46,991 nt of DNA from Betaproteobacteria bacterium. Its GTDB lineage: Bacteria > Pseudomonadota > Gammaproteobacteria > Burkholderiales > SG8-39. The position numbers and the translations under genes were made by a program. The stretch spans positions 1 through 46,991 of the forward strand of contig CANJRC010000019.1 of NCBI GenBank assembly GCA_947476535.1. Direction: 5' to 3'. Positions 8,150 through 16,905 of the stretch are shown here, piece by piece (the first letter of the stretch is position 1; the number at the start of each line of letters is the position of its first letter). The notes under the pieces were generated by a model. It saw only the letters and a list, made by a program, of their open reading frames with translations, was not told the DNA's origin and ran no database searches.

Positions 8150-9280
8150 TCAGGGCGCGGTTACCGGTTTCCCACCCCTGACGACCATGATGGGCGGATC
8201 GTATCTTGGCACGCGCTCTTGATCGAGCGACCACCTTCCAGAGCCAAGCAGCACTTCAGCATCCCTCATTTTCATGATGGCATCCAACACCTTCTCTCGG
8301 GTCGGGTTGGGCATCGACTCCTTGATCGCGCGCGCTGCCAGGAGCGTTTCGGAATAGCCGATCCCCGCATAATTGTCAGGCACGACATTGTTGTAACGCT
8401 TCTTGTAGTTCTCAACGAATCGGGTATTCAGCGACGTCGTACTTTGCTCGTTGTAATCCGTCGAGAAATAGGTGTTTTCCACCGCCCTGCCTCCGATCTT
8501 CAGGTAATCAACCCCAAGCCCGGCGGTGCCAAAGAAGGCAACCTGAGGACTTACGCCTGCTTGCTTGAGCTGAATCGCAATATTTGCGGCTTGGGCGGCG
8601 TTGGCACCAAGCCAGACCGCATCCGGATTGGCCGCGGCAACCTTGGTAGCCAAGGCGCCAAAATCGGTGTCAGTCAGCAAAACCGTTTCTTCGCTAACAG
8701 GCTTCTTGCCCTTCGCGACGAGGTAGTCCCGGAAAATTCTCATGTTTCCGATATGGCCATCATTGTCGCGGCCCCAGATGACGGCAAGACGCTGGAATTT
8801 GAGCTTTTCATCGGCATACTTCGCCAGAGGCGCGACCGCTCCCTGAGAAGATGTGGTGATCTTCAGATACCACTTGCTGACCGCCAGCGGTGCCGAAGTC
8901 TGTGCCGTCGAAAACATGGGGATCTGCAACTCGTTCAGGATCGGTGCGACCGCTATCATCAGTGCGCTATTTGCACCTCCGAGCACGACCAGGGCATTGT
9001 CGACCTTAGCCGAGCGGGTAAGTACCGTGGTGATCTGCGCGCGATCGTTCTGGTCATCATTGGAGATCAACTTGATCGAATTTCCCGCACCCAGATAGTT
9101 CGACGCATTCAATTCATCGACCGCCATTCGCACGGCATTTTCCTGGGGCACACCCACGAAAGCCAAAGGTCCCGTCAGAGGCTTTACCGAAGCAATCGTG
9201 TATTCCGCAGCCAATCCCGGCAGCGGGCCCATTAGCGCACCCATTACCATCAGGGCCAAAATTCGCGATTTGTTCCTCAT
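8150..9280 (-). CDS. ABC transporter substrate-binding protein, branched-chain amino acid (LivK/HAAT) type, orphan
   Basis: A 376-residue periplasmic binding protein. The N-terminus MRNKSRILAL plus a hydrophobic stretch ending GLAA is a signal peptide. The mature start IASVKPLTGPLAFVGVPQEN is the usual opening of type I periplasmic binding proteins for amino acids, amides or aromatic acids. The ATG at 9280 has GGAGG upstream; 25 in-frame codons before it were left out. No permease or ATPase gene is next to it, so it must use a transporter encoded elsewhere, or act as a sensor input. Its base composition is less GC-rich than the metabolic genes on either side, like the adjacent kai operon. Confidence 0.88.
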   Translation of the reverse strand: MRNKSRILALMVMGALMGPLPGLAAEYTIASVKPLTGPLAFVGVPQENAVRMAVDELNASNYLGAGNSIKLISNDDQNDRAQITTVLTRSAKVDNALVVLGGANSALMIAVAPILNELQIPMFSTAQTSAPLAVSKWYLKITTSSQGAVAPLAKYADEKLKFQRLAVIWGRDNDGHIGNMRIFRDYLVAKGKKPVSEETVLLTDTDFGALATKVAAANPDAVWLGANAAQAANIAIQLKQAGVSPQVAFFGTAGLGVDYLKIGGRAVENTYFSTDYNEQSTTSLNTRFVENYKKRYNNVVPDNYAGIGYSETLLAARAIKESMPNPTREKVLDAIMKMRDAEVLLGSGRWSLDQERVPRYDPPIMVVRGGKPVTAP

Positions 9281-10166
9281 TGTTTCCTCCAAATTGGAAT
9301 CCGAAAATTGCATCTGGTGACACGCGTGACTTGGATTGCGCGAAAGTCGAGTCAAAGCTTACAACCCAAAGGTTAGAGAATCCAACAAGCCGTGCAGAAG
9401 TATCCTTGACGTTAGGCGCCACAGTCAATCATCGCTTTCAATCCACCATGCTACGCAATCGGTAGGAAAGTCCTCCCAATTGCCGGCCAGAACACCCTTT
9501 GGTCCTGTGAGTGTCAACCGCCCCAAAGCAGCCGCCCTGGCGGCCTATCATCTATCCTGCACTGTCGATAATCGAATGAAGGTAATCGACAGAGAATCGG
9601 TCTCTCAGAAAACCACCGCTGCGAATGGAGTTGTCCGGGACAATCTCCCAAACAACGAATGTCAGTTTCGCAACATATGACTTATTGAGCTTTAATAAGC
9701 CTTCACCACGGTGCTGGACATCGATCAGAATTAAACGACGCGAGTGGCTGCTATCCAGAACGTTGACCGGAATTTCAGTAGGTAGCAGGTAGCGACGGCC
9801 GCAATCGGCCATCAGCGGCTAGTAAGGTCGACCCTCCATTCCGGCCACTCATCCAGCGTCATCGCTCGTAAGCGGACATAGGATCGACGGCCACCGCTTC
9901 TCGCCGGTGCCAGGATCGAGCAGCTGTTGGGGAATGTTCAATGTTCGGCATCGTGCTTTCAGTTGCGCTATACGGCCCCCTACTCGAGCCTATCAGGAGC
10001 GCTGATGGCAGCGCTGGAGCAAATTGCAGGAATATTACTAAGGTGATATGGTTTATATGGTTTGAGGGAGCTTATCCGGACACCAAGAAACTCTTGGACA
10101 TGCTGGATATGCGCACTATGCTCGTAATGTGGATTCTTATTTCCAGACAGAGAATAGGTATAAATC
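9281..10166. other. 886-bp noncoding divergent region upstream of kaiC
   Basis: No gene is supported here. It is the divergent control region for the binding protein (leftward) and the kai operon (rightward). Visible structure: an 8-bp inverted repeat CTGTCGAT (9562-9569) / ATCGACAG (9585-9592), and a hairpin CCAAGA-AAC-TCTTGG (10083-10097). The last 150 bases before kaiC are AT-rich and include GGTATAAAT close to the start codon. The stretch 9760-9900 resembles the other long spacers in the island. Confidence 0.5.
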
Positions 10167-11906
10167 ATGCCCCCCACCAAGAAGAAACAACCTTCCGTAA
10201 GACAACTTCCCAAAGCGCCAACCGGCATTCAGGGTCTCGATGAAATTACCTGCGGCGGGTTGCCCCGCGGCCGGCCGACGCTGGTTTGCGGCGGCGCAGG
10301 TTGTGGCAAGACCTTGCTTGCGATGGAGTTTCTGGTGCGCGGTGCGATCCAGTTCAACGAGCCGGGCGTCTTTATGGCGTTCGAGGAGACCACCCATGAT
10401 CTGACCAATAACGTCTCCTCACTCGGATTTGATTTGGAAGACCTGGTCAGGCGGAAGAAACTGGTCATCGACTACGTATACATCGAGCGCAGCGAAATCG
10501 AAGAAACCGGCGAATACGATTTGGAAGGGCTGTTCATCCGTCTCGGTCACGCCATTGACTCCATTGGCGCCAAGCGCGTAGTGCTCGACACCGTCGAATC
10601 GCTCTTCTCCGGCTTGCCCAACCCGCTCATTCTGCGCGCGGAACTGCGCCGCCTGTTTCGTTGGCTCAAGGACAAGGGCGTTACCGCCATCATCACCGGC
10701 GAACGGGGTGATGAAGCCTTGACGCGCCAAGGCCTGGAAGAATACGTTTCCGATTGCGTGATTGTGCTCGATCACCGGATCAGCGAACAAGTCTCCTCAC
10801 GGCGGCTACGGGTGGTGAAGTATCGTGGCTCGACCCACGGCACCAACGAGTATCCCTTTCTGATCGACGAAACCGGCTTTTCGGTAGTGGCCGTTACTTC
10901 GCTCGGCCTGAAACAAGAGGCCTCGACTAAACGTGTCCCGACCGGCGTGACGCGGCTGGATGCGATGCTGGGCGGCGCCGGCTATTATCTCGGCAGCAGT
11001 GTGCTGGTCTCCGGGACGGCGGGTACGGGCAAGTCCAGTTTGGCAGCGCACTTTGTCGATGGCGCCTGCCGTCGCGGTGAGCGTGCTGTCTATTTTGCTT
11101 TCGAAGAATCGCCGAGCCAGATCATGCGCAACATGCGCTCCATCGGCATAGACCTGCAACAGTGGGTGCGGAAAGGTCTGCTGCATTTTCAGGCGACCCG
11201 CCCCACTTTCTTTGGACTGGAAATGCATCTGGCCACGATGCACAAAGCCGTCACCGCCTTCAAGCCCCATGTGGTGGTTATCGACCCCATCAACAGCTTT
11301 ATCATCGGCGGCAATGAAGTTGATGTCAGGGCAATGTTGATGCGACTGGTGGATTTTATGAAGATGAAGCAAGTCACGTGTTTATTTACGAATTTGACGT
11401 CAAGCGGCACGTCTGGGAATACCGATTTGGCCGTTTCGTCCCTGATTGATACATGGCTGCAACTGCGCGACATGGAGATCGGCGGTGAGCGCAACCGCGG
11501 CATCTCCTTGCTGAAATCGCGCGGCATGTCGCACTCGAACCAGATCCGTGAGTTTCTGCTCACCGACCGGGGTGTGGACTTGCGCGATGTGTACGTCGGC
11601 CCGGAGGGCGTCCTGACCGGCTCGGCGCGGCTTGCCCAAGAGGCAAGGGAAACGGCTGCGCAGACAGCGCACGAGCAGGACGTTGAGCGGAAAAGAATCG
11701 AACTGGAAGGAAAGCGCAGGGCTCTGGAAGCGCAGATTGCCGTCATGCGCGCCGATCTTGACGCCCAGGAAGCTGAGACCTTGTCGCGGCTTGAGCAGGA
11801 ACAAGGCCGCGGCCGGCAACTGGCGAAAGAGCGGGTGAGTATGGGGCTAAGCCGCAAAGCGGATGTCGGCGGCAAGACAACCGGGCAGAGGAGGCAAGCG
11901 GAATGA
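10167..11906 (+). CDS. kaiC: KaiC-family double-domain ATPase
   Basis: A 579-residue protein with two RecA-like KaiC domains. Domain I has Walker A GGAGCGKT (42-49) and paired glutamates Glu73-Glu74 (FEETTHD). Domain II has SGTAGTGKS (282-290) and Glu313-Glu314 (FEESPSQ). At the position of the cyanobacterial phospho-sites the sequence is [12 protein letters not shown], giving Thr419, Ser424 and Ser425; cyanobacterial KaiC has Ser-Thr for the last two. The [20 protein letters not shown] segment is the domain II tail motif. Residues about 486-555 form a charged coiled coil not found in clock KaiC. It should hydrolyse ATP, form hexamers and possibly autophosphorylate. The stop overlaps the first kaiB (ATGA). 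No kaiA is present. Confidence 0.95.
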   Translation: MPPTKKKQPSVRQLPKAPTGIQGLDEITCGGLPRGRPTLVCGGAGCGKTLLAMEFLVRGAIQFNEPGVFMAFEETTHDLTNNVSSLGFDLEDLVRRKKLVIDYVYIERSEIEETGEYDLEGLFIRLGHAIDSIGAKRVVLDTVESLFSGLPNPLILRAELRRLFRWLKDKGVTAIITGERGDEALTRQGLEEYVSDCVIVLDHRISEQVSSRRLRVVKYRGSTHGTNEYPFLIDETGFSVVAVTSLGLKQEASTKRVPTGVTRLDAMLGGAGYYLGSSVLVSGTAGTGKSSLAAHFVDGACRRGERAVYFAFEESPSQIMRNMRSIGIDLQQWVRKGLLHFQATRPTFFGLEMHLATMHKAVTAFKPHVVVIDPINSFIIGGNEVDVRAMLMRLVDFMKMKQVTCLFTNLTSSGTSGNTDLAVSSLIDTWLQLRDMEIGGERNRGISLLKSRGMSHSNQIREFLLTDRGVDLRDVYVGPEGVLTGSARLAQEARETAAQTAHEQDVERKRIELEGKRRALEAQIAVMRADLDAQEAETLSRLEQEQGRGRQLAKERVSMGLSRKADVGGKTTGQRRQAE

Positions 11907-12250
11907 CCACGAAAACGTTCGCGTCGAATGGATCGCCCCGCAAGGTCAGGCCCGCGTCTCCCGCTAAAAAAGCAGATGCCTTCGTCTTGCGCCTGTATGT
12001 TGCTGGGCAGACCCCGAAATCCCTGTTGGCTTTTTCTAATCTGAAGAAGCTTTGCGAAGAGCATCTGGCTGGACATTATCAAATTGAAGTGATCGACCTG
12101 TTGGTCGATCCGCAACTCGCGCGCGGCGATCAGATCCTGGCCATTCCAACGCTGGTGCGAAAACTCCCCATGCCTGTGCGCAAGATCATCGGCGATCTCT
12201 CCAATACTGAGCGCGTACTGATCGGACTGGATCTGCTGGAACAAAAATAG
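11903..12250 (+). CDS. kaiB: KaiB-family protein (first copy)
   Basis: A 115-residue thioredoxin-like KaiB protein. After a 25-residue basic leader come [49 protein letters not shown] and [20 protein letters not shown], the standard KaiB blocks. In clock systems KaiB changes fold to bind the KaiC domain I ring, and it also interacts with partner kinases. Its ATG overlaps the kaiC stop by four bases, so the two are translationally coupled. The second KaiB nine bases downstream is clearly related but not identical, so each may serve a different partner. A clock function is not shown by sequence. Confidence 0.94.
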   Translation: MTTKTFASNGSPRKVRPASPAKKADAFVLRLYVAGQTPKSLLAFSNLKKLCEEHLAGHYQIEVIDLLVDPQLARGDQILAIPTLVRKLPMPVRKIIGDLSNTERVLIGLDLLEQK

Positions 12251-12259
12251 GGAACGGCC

Positions 12260-12601
12260 ATGTCCAAGAAGAATGTCGATAACTCGGTAGCAGCGTTTGA
12301 GAAAGCGATCCATGGCTTGAATGAAATGCGCTATGTCTTGCGCCTGTACGTTGCCGGGACGACGCCACAAGCCTTGCGCGCCATAAGCAATATCAAGAAA
12401 ATTTGCGAGGAACATCTGCAGGGGCGCTATGAATTGCAGGTCATTGACTTGTATCAACAGCCCCAACTGCTGCAAGGCGAGCAGATCATTGCCGCGCCGA
12501 CACTTATCAAGAAATTGCCGCTGCCATTGCGCCGCATCATCGGCGATATGTCGAACGAAGAGCGAATTCTGGTAGGTCTGGATCTGCGCAAGAAGACCTA
12601 A
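12260..12601 (+). CDS. kaiB: KaiB-family protein (second copy)
   Basis: A 113-residue KaiB paralogue: [60 protein letters not shown] and KKLPLPLRRIIGDMSNEER. It differs from the first copy at many positions, including DLYQQPQL in place of DLLVDPQL, so the pair is an old duplication. It begins nine bases after the first kaiB with GGAAC upstream. Its TAA shares a base with the ATG of the histidine kinase (TAATG). The two KaiB proteins could compete for the KaiC ring or connect KaiC to the kinase, which is inference. Confidence 0.94.
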   Translation: MSKKNVDNSVAAFEKAIHGLNEMRYVLRLYVAGTTPQALRAISNIKKICEEHLQGRYELQVIDLYQQPQLLQGEQIIAAPTLIKKLPLPLRRIIGDMSNEERILVGLDLRKKT

Positions 12602-14673
12602 TGTCAAGAAAACTCCAAACGCAAGATCAGCTTCTCGCCGAAAACGAAGACCTGCGCGCCCGGCTGGAAGAAGCCGAGGATACGCTGCGGGCCATTCGCA
12701 GTGGAGAAGTGGACGCATTGGTAGTCTCAGGCGCGGGCGGCGAGCAGATATTTACGCTCCAGGGGGCGGATCGCATCTATCGCCTGCTGATTGAGGACAT
12801 GCGAGAGGGCGCCCTCATTCTGGCCGAGGATGGGATGGTTCTGTACTGCAACCGCCACCTTGCCGAGATCCTCAAGGTTCCGCTCGAAGACGTGATCAGT
12901 TCTTCAATCTTTACCTGGATTGCGCCTCCAAACCAAAGTGGGTTTCGTGAACTCATGCGGAGTTGCAATGATGGAAAAAATCGCGCCGAACTGGTCTTAG
13001 CGGCCAGTGATGGCGTACAGGTGCCAGTTCATCTCTCTGCAAACAAGCGGAGTATGGCCAATATGCCTGACCAGATCTTCCTAGTGGTTTTAGACATTAC
13101 CGAACGTAAGATGGCTGAGGAAGTCACAAAAGAAGCCGCTCAATACGCCCGCAGTCTAATCGAAGCGAGCCTTGACCCACTGGCGACGATCAACGTCGAG
13201 GGCAAGATCACCGATGTCAATACGGCCATGGAGAAAGTCACCGGGGACAGCCGGAGCAACCTGATCGGCAGCGACTTCGCTGACTACTTCACCGATCCGG
13301 TAAAAGCCCAGAAAGGGTATCGACTGGTCTTCTCGCAAGGGTTTGTAATCGACTATGAACTGTCAATCCCCAATACCTCTCGGGAGGTCACCGAGGTAAT
13401 CTTCAATGGCAGTCTATATCGCGACATTCATGGCAACGTGCTGGGCGTGTTCGCCGCTGCGCGAGACATCACCATACGCAAACAGATAGAGAAGGAACTG
13501 AGGGAATCCAAGCAAGCCGCCGAGGCTGCCAACGTTGCCAAGAGTGTGTTTCTTGCCAACATGAGCCACGAACTACGCACCCCGATGAATGGCGTCATGG
13601 GCATGATCGACTTGGTGTTGATGCGCGCTACCGATCCCCAGCAGATCGACTGGCTCAAAAAGAGCAAGGGTTCCGCCAAACATCTGCTCGAGGTCATCAA
13701 CGACATCCTCGACATTTCGAAGATCGACTCCAATCGAATGACGCTGGAACAAAAGGACTTCTCCCTCTCGCAGGCGATTGACAACGTGATAAGCATGCAG
13801 AGCGCGGCGGCCCTCGTTAAGGGGCTGAGCCTCTCCCGCGAAATCGACCCCTCTCTGCCCGACATGTTGTGTGGCGACGCTCTGCGTGTGAAGCAGATGC
13901 TGATCAATTTCACCGGCAATGCCATCAAGTTCTCCGAGCGCGGACAGATTACGGTACGTGTCCACGCCGTGGAGAAAGCGGACACCAGCGTGTTGGTGCG
14001 TATTGAGGTCAGTGATCAGGGCATCGGCATCAGCCCCGAGCAGCAGAAACGACTGTTCCATGCCTTCACGCAGGCGGATGACTCCATGACCCGCAAGTAC
14101 GGCGGTACAGGCTTGGGCCTGGTCATCTCAAGACGCATGGCGCTTCTGATGGGTGGCGATGCGGGTGTCGAGAGTACGCCGGGTGTAGGCAGCACTTTTT
14201 GGTTTACCGCAAGGATGGCCGTCAAGGAAGTACCGGCGGTTGAGGCTGATCCTGCGGCGATTAGCTCTGACGCAACGATTATCAGGCAACGCTATTTTGC
14301 CCACCGCATTCTGGTGGTGGATGACGAGCCGATCAGCCGGGAAGTGACCAAGGTGCAGTTGGATGCTCTCGATCTGATCGTCGATACCGCAGAAGACGGT
14401 GCCGAAGCCGTCGCCAAGGCAAGAGCGGGACTCTATGCGGCCATCCTCATGGACATGCAAATGCCAAAACTAAACGGATTGGACGCGACGCAGCAGATAC
14501 GTCAGATTCCCGAATACAAACACGTTCCCATCATCGCCATGACCGCCAACGTCTTTGACGAGGACAGGTCGCAGTGCTTCGCGGCGGGAATGAATGACTT
14601 CCTGACCAAACCCTTCACTCCCGCCGAACTGTCTGGGACGTTGCTGCGTTCGCTGAATCGAGACGATTTCTAA
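12601..14673 (+). CDS. PAS-PAS hybrid sensor histidine kinase with receiver domain
   Basis: A 690-residue protein without transmembrane segments, so cytoplasmic. Residues about 1-45 are a coiled coil. PAS domains lie at about 55-170 and 185-295, each ending in a DITxRK linker. HisKA has SHELRTPMNGVMG with His323. HATPase_c shows an N box (NFTGNAIKF), DQGIGI (472-477) and GGTGLGL (501-507). A C-terminal receiver has Asp574-Asp575, acceptor Asp618 (MDMQMP) and Lys670. It is the last gene of the kai operon and overlaps kaiB by one base, which suggests that it reads or writes the KaiC-KaiB state. It lacks an output or HPt domain, so a separate partner must receive the phosphate. Confidence 0.94.
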   Translation: MSRKLQTQDQLLAENEDLRARLEEAEDTLRAIRSGEVDALVVSGAGGEQIFTLQGADRIYRLLIEDMREGALILAEDGMVLYCNRHLAEILKVPLEDVISSSIFTWIAPPNQSGFRELMRSCNDGKNRAELVLAASDGVQVPVHLSANKRSMANMPDQIFLVVLDITERKMAEEVTKEAAQYARSLIEASLDPLATINVEGKITDVNTAMEKVTGDSRSNLIGSDFADYFTDPVKAQKGYRLVFSQGFVIDYELSIPNTSREVTEVIFNGSLYRDIHGNVLGVFAAARDITIRKQIEKELRESKQAAEAANVAKSVFLANMSHELRTPMNGVMGMIDLVLMRATDPQQIDWLKKSKGSAKHLLEVINDILDISKIDSNRMTLEQKDFSLSQAIDNVISMQSAAALVKGLSLSREIDPSLPDMLCGDALRVKQMLINFTGNAIKFSERGQITVRVHAVEKADTSVLVRIEVSDQGIGISPEQQKRLFHAFTQADDSMTRKYGGTGLGLVISRRMALLMGGDAGVESTPGVGSTFWFTARMAVKEVPAVEADPAAISSDATIIRQRYFAHRILVVDDEPISREVTKVQLDALDLIVDTAEDGAEAVAKARAGLYAAILMDMQMPKLNGLDATQQIRQIPEYKHVPIIAMTANVFDEDRSQCFAAGMNDFLTKPFTPAELSGTLLRSLNRDDF

Positions 14674-14695
14674 CGGCAGCAAACTGACACTGCCG
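14674..14695 (+). terminator. Hairpin just after the kai operon
   Basis: CGGCAG (14674-14679) pairs with CTGCCG (14690-14695) immediately after the kinase stop codon. There is no T run, so termination is uncertain; it may protect the mRNA 3' end. The rest of the spacer to 14937 holds no gene and resembles the spacers at 7820-7990 and 9760-9900. Confidence 0.4.
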
Positions 14696-14937
14696 CCTTC
14701 GGAGCGAGAATAGTACTAACGCATAGCGAATGACCGCTTCCCCAATCCACTCGTTCCTGGCGAACGGCGGCTTCCGATTTTCGCTACCGGCAACAATGGG
14801 TCGGTAGGCGACATTGGTTCCGGCCTAGGCAACAGTCAGCTTCGGCCGAAAACCAGACGGTCGCATCGTTCCGCCCGTACTTCCGCTGGTGCCTGATTGC
14901 CGCCCTCCCAGCCCAGGCCCAATGAGCGCCCCTGGTT

Positions 14938-16671
14938 TTATTGGGAGGCGCGTCCGTTTCTCAGCAGTCGCCCCGGCAGGTGGCTGCCGGCTTGCAGGCT
15001 TTCCCCCTGTTTTGGCAGGCTCATGCCATTGACGAACACATCCGAGACGCCCTTTGCTCCGGCAATGATGCGCTCGCCGCCACCCGGGAGGTCATAGACG
15101 CGCTCGGCCCGTCCCGGCCCGATGGTATCGGGGTCGAAGACGACGATGTCCGCCGGCACACCGGGCGCGAGGCGGCCGCGGTCCGACAGGCCGTAGAGTG
15201 TGGCCGTGTTGCTGGTCAGGCGGCGCACGCCTTCTTCGAGTGAGAGCGCCTGGCGTTCGCGCACCCAGTGCTTGAGGAAGAAGGTGGCATAGACCGCGTC
15301 GCACAGCTGCGACAGGTGGGCACCGCCGTCCCCGAACCCCACGACGACGTTGGGGTCGACCATCACGTCCTGCAGCTGGTCGTCGTCGAAGTTCGAGAGC
15401 GGCGTGCGGAAGCGCGCGTCGAGTTTTGTCGCAAGCGACATGTCGATGATCAGGTCGACAATGTGCTGGCCGCGCTCGGCGGCGATCTCGGCCGCGAGCC
15501 GGCCCTCCAGTGCCGGCTCGGGCGGATACCAGGAGATCTCGGTCATCTTGAAGCCCTGGCGAAACAGGGATGCCTGGTATTTGTCCGGGGCCAGGTAGTG
15601 ATCATGTTCGCCCGGCCCGTCCATCACGTCGCGAATCCTGCGGCGCACTGCCGGATCGGAGAGGAAGGCGAGCTTTGCTTCGGCAGATGTGGCTTTCACC
15701 ACGGGCTGCAGGAGTTCCCACCCGGCCATGCTGCCCACCGGTTCGCCCATGCTGTACTCGAACACCGTCGGACGGCATGCGGCCTGAGGGTAGATGCGCA
15801 GGCCCGATGCGAGCAGTTCGCGCGTGCGCTCGAGTTCGCGCAGGTGGTTGCCCGGGATGGCCTGCGAGCCATGCAGCCCGCCCCAGCACACCGGTCGCTG
15901 CGACGCCTTGGCCATGCCGATGTATTCATCCCACGGGCGCGGCGTTGCATCGCCCACCATCTGGATGATGCCGCGGCCCGCTTCGCGCATGGTCTGTCCG
16001 ATCGCCAGGCGCTCCTTGGTATCGGCGAACCTGCTCGCCACCGGCTTGCCGCCGAAACCGTTGTGCGCGCTGGCCAGCGACGTGGAGAAGCCGATCGCTC
16101 CCGCCTTCATTCCGTCCGCCACCAGGCGCTGCATTTCCGCGATCTCCGCATCCGTGGCCGTGCGCTCGACTGCCGCTTCACCCATGGTATAGAGCCTGAG
16201 CGCGGTATGCCCGATCATGCTGGCCACGTTGATGCCGGTGCCGCGGCGCTCGACAGTGTCCAGGTATTCCGGGTAGGAAACGAAACCCCAGTCCTTGCCC
16301 AGTCCTTGCTCGAGTGCCGAGAAACTCATGCCCTCCACGCGCTCGAAGGTGCGCATGACCATCTCGCGATGTGCGACGCGGGTCGGCGCCAGCGTGAATC
16401 CGCAATTGCCCATCACGGCGGTCGTCACGCCATGCCAGGGTGAAACCGTGAGCAGCGGATCCCACATCAGCTGCGCGTCGTAATGGGTATGGATGTCGAC
16501 GAAGCCCGGCGAGGCCACCTGGCCGTGGGCATTGACGGTGCGGCTGGCACTGTCCGGTGCTTTTCCGAGGGCGACGATTTTTCCGTCAGCCACGCCGATG
16601 TCTCCGGAGTAACGGGGTGCTCCGGTGCCGTCGATGATGACCGCATCCTTGATTTTCAAATCGTAGGCCAT
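14938..16671 (-). CDS. D-aminoacylase-like amidohydrolase
   Basis: A 577-residue metal-dependent hydrolase of the N-acyl-D-amino-acid deacylase group. It has the HTH metal motif (His61, His63, in GFVDIHTHYDAQLMWDP), the bridging Cys90 in GNCG, and the late Asp in VGFGDGGAHLS. The C-terminal GVPADIVVFDPDTIGP is the beta-sandwich return seen in the family. It should hydrolyse an amide or cyclic amide in the cytoplasm; the true substrate is unknown. The ATG at 16671 has GGAGG upstream. It is divergent from the UGSC gene. A paralogue of the same type lies at 21928, so this accessory region carries two. Confidence 0.87.
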   Translation of the reverse strand: MAYDLKIKDAVIIDGTGAPRYSGDIGVADGKIVALGKAPDSASRTVNAHGQVASPGFVDIHTHYDAQLMWDPLLTVSPWHGVTTAVMGNCGFTLAPTRVAHREMVMRTFERVEGMSFSALEQGLGKDWGFVSYPEYLDTVERRGTGINVASMIGHTALRLYTMGEAAVERTATDAEIAEMQRLVADGMKAGAIGFSTSLASAHNGFGGKPVASRFADTKERLAIGQTMREAGRGIIQMVGDATPRPWDEYIGMAKASQRPVCWGGLHGSQAIPGNHLRELERTRELLASGLRIYPQAACRPTVFEYSMGEPVGSMAGWELLQPVVKATSAEAKLAFLSDPAVRRRIRDVMDGPGEHDHYLAPDKYQASLFRQGFKMTEISWYPPEPALEGRLAAEIAAERGQHIVDLIIDMSLATKLDARFRTPLSNFDDDQLQDVMVDPNVVVGFGDGGAHLSQLCDAVYATFFLKHWVRERQALSLEEGVRRLTSNTATLYGLSDRGRLAPGVPADIVVFDPDTIGPGRAERVYDLPGGGERIIAGAKGVSDVFVNGMSLPKQGESLQAGSHLPGRLLRNGRASQ

Positions 16672-16905
16672 GTGTATCCTCCGGTTTTTGAGGTGAGCCG
16701 CGTCCGAGTCCATTCTACCCACAGGGCCCGGTTGGGCTTCGGAAATCTGCGAACATGAGCTTTGAAGCGCTCATCCGGAATGAAGAAAGCAGTACATGGA
16801 CACTGCGTTATTTCTCCTGTAGCTTACCTTCGTGATGGCATCGCTTTGGCTGGACAGGCCAATGAGACGGTACTGCAATCGAGATCATTCCCCGGAGATA
16901 TCAAC

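Noticed and set aside
9941-10243. Open frame of 100 codons overlapping the kaiC start
   Set aside because: It is in the divergent control region, overlaps kaiC in another frame and looks noncoding.
10167-12601. A true circadian oscillator
   Set aside because: No kaiA, Ser-Ser in place of Ser-Thr and a different KaiC tail; sequence supports a Kai-type signalling system but not timing.
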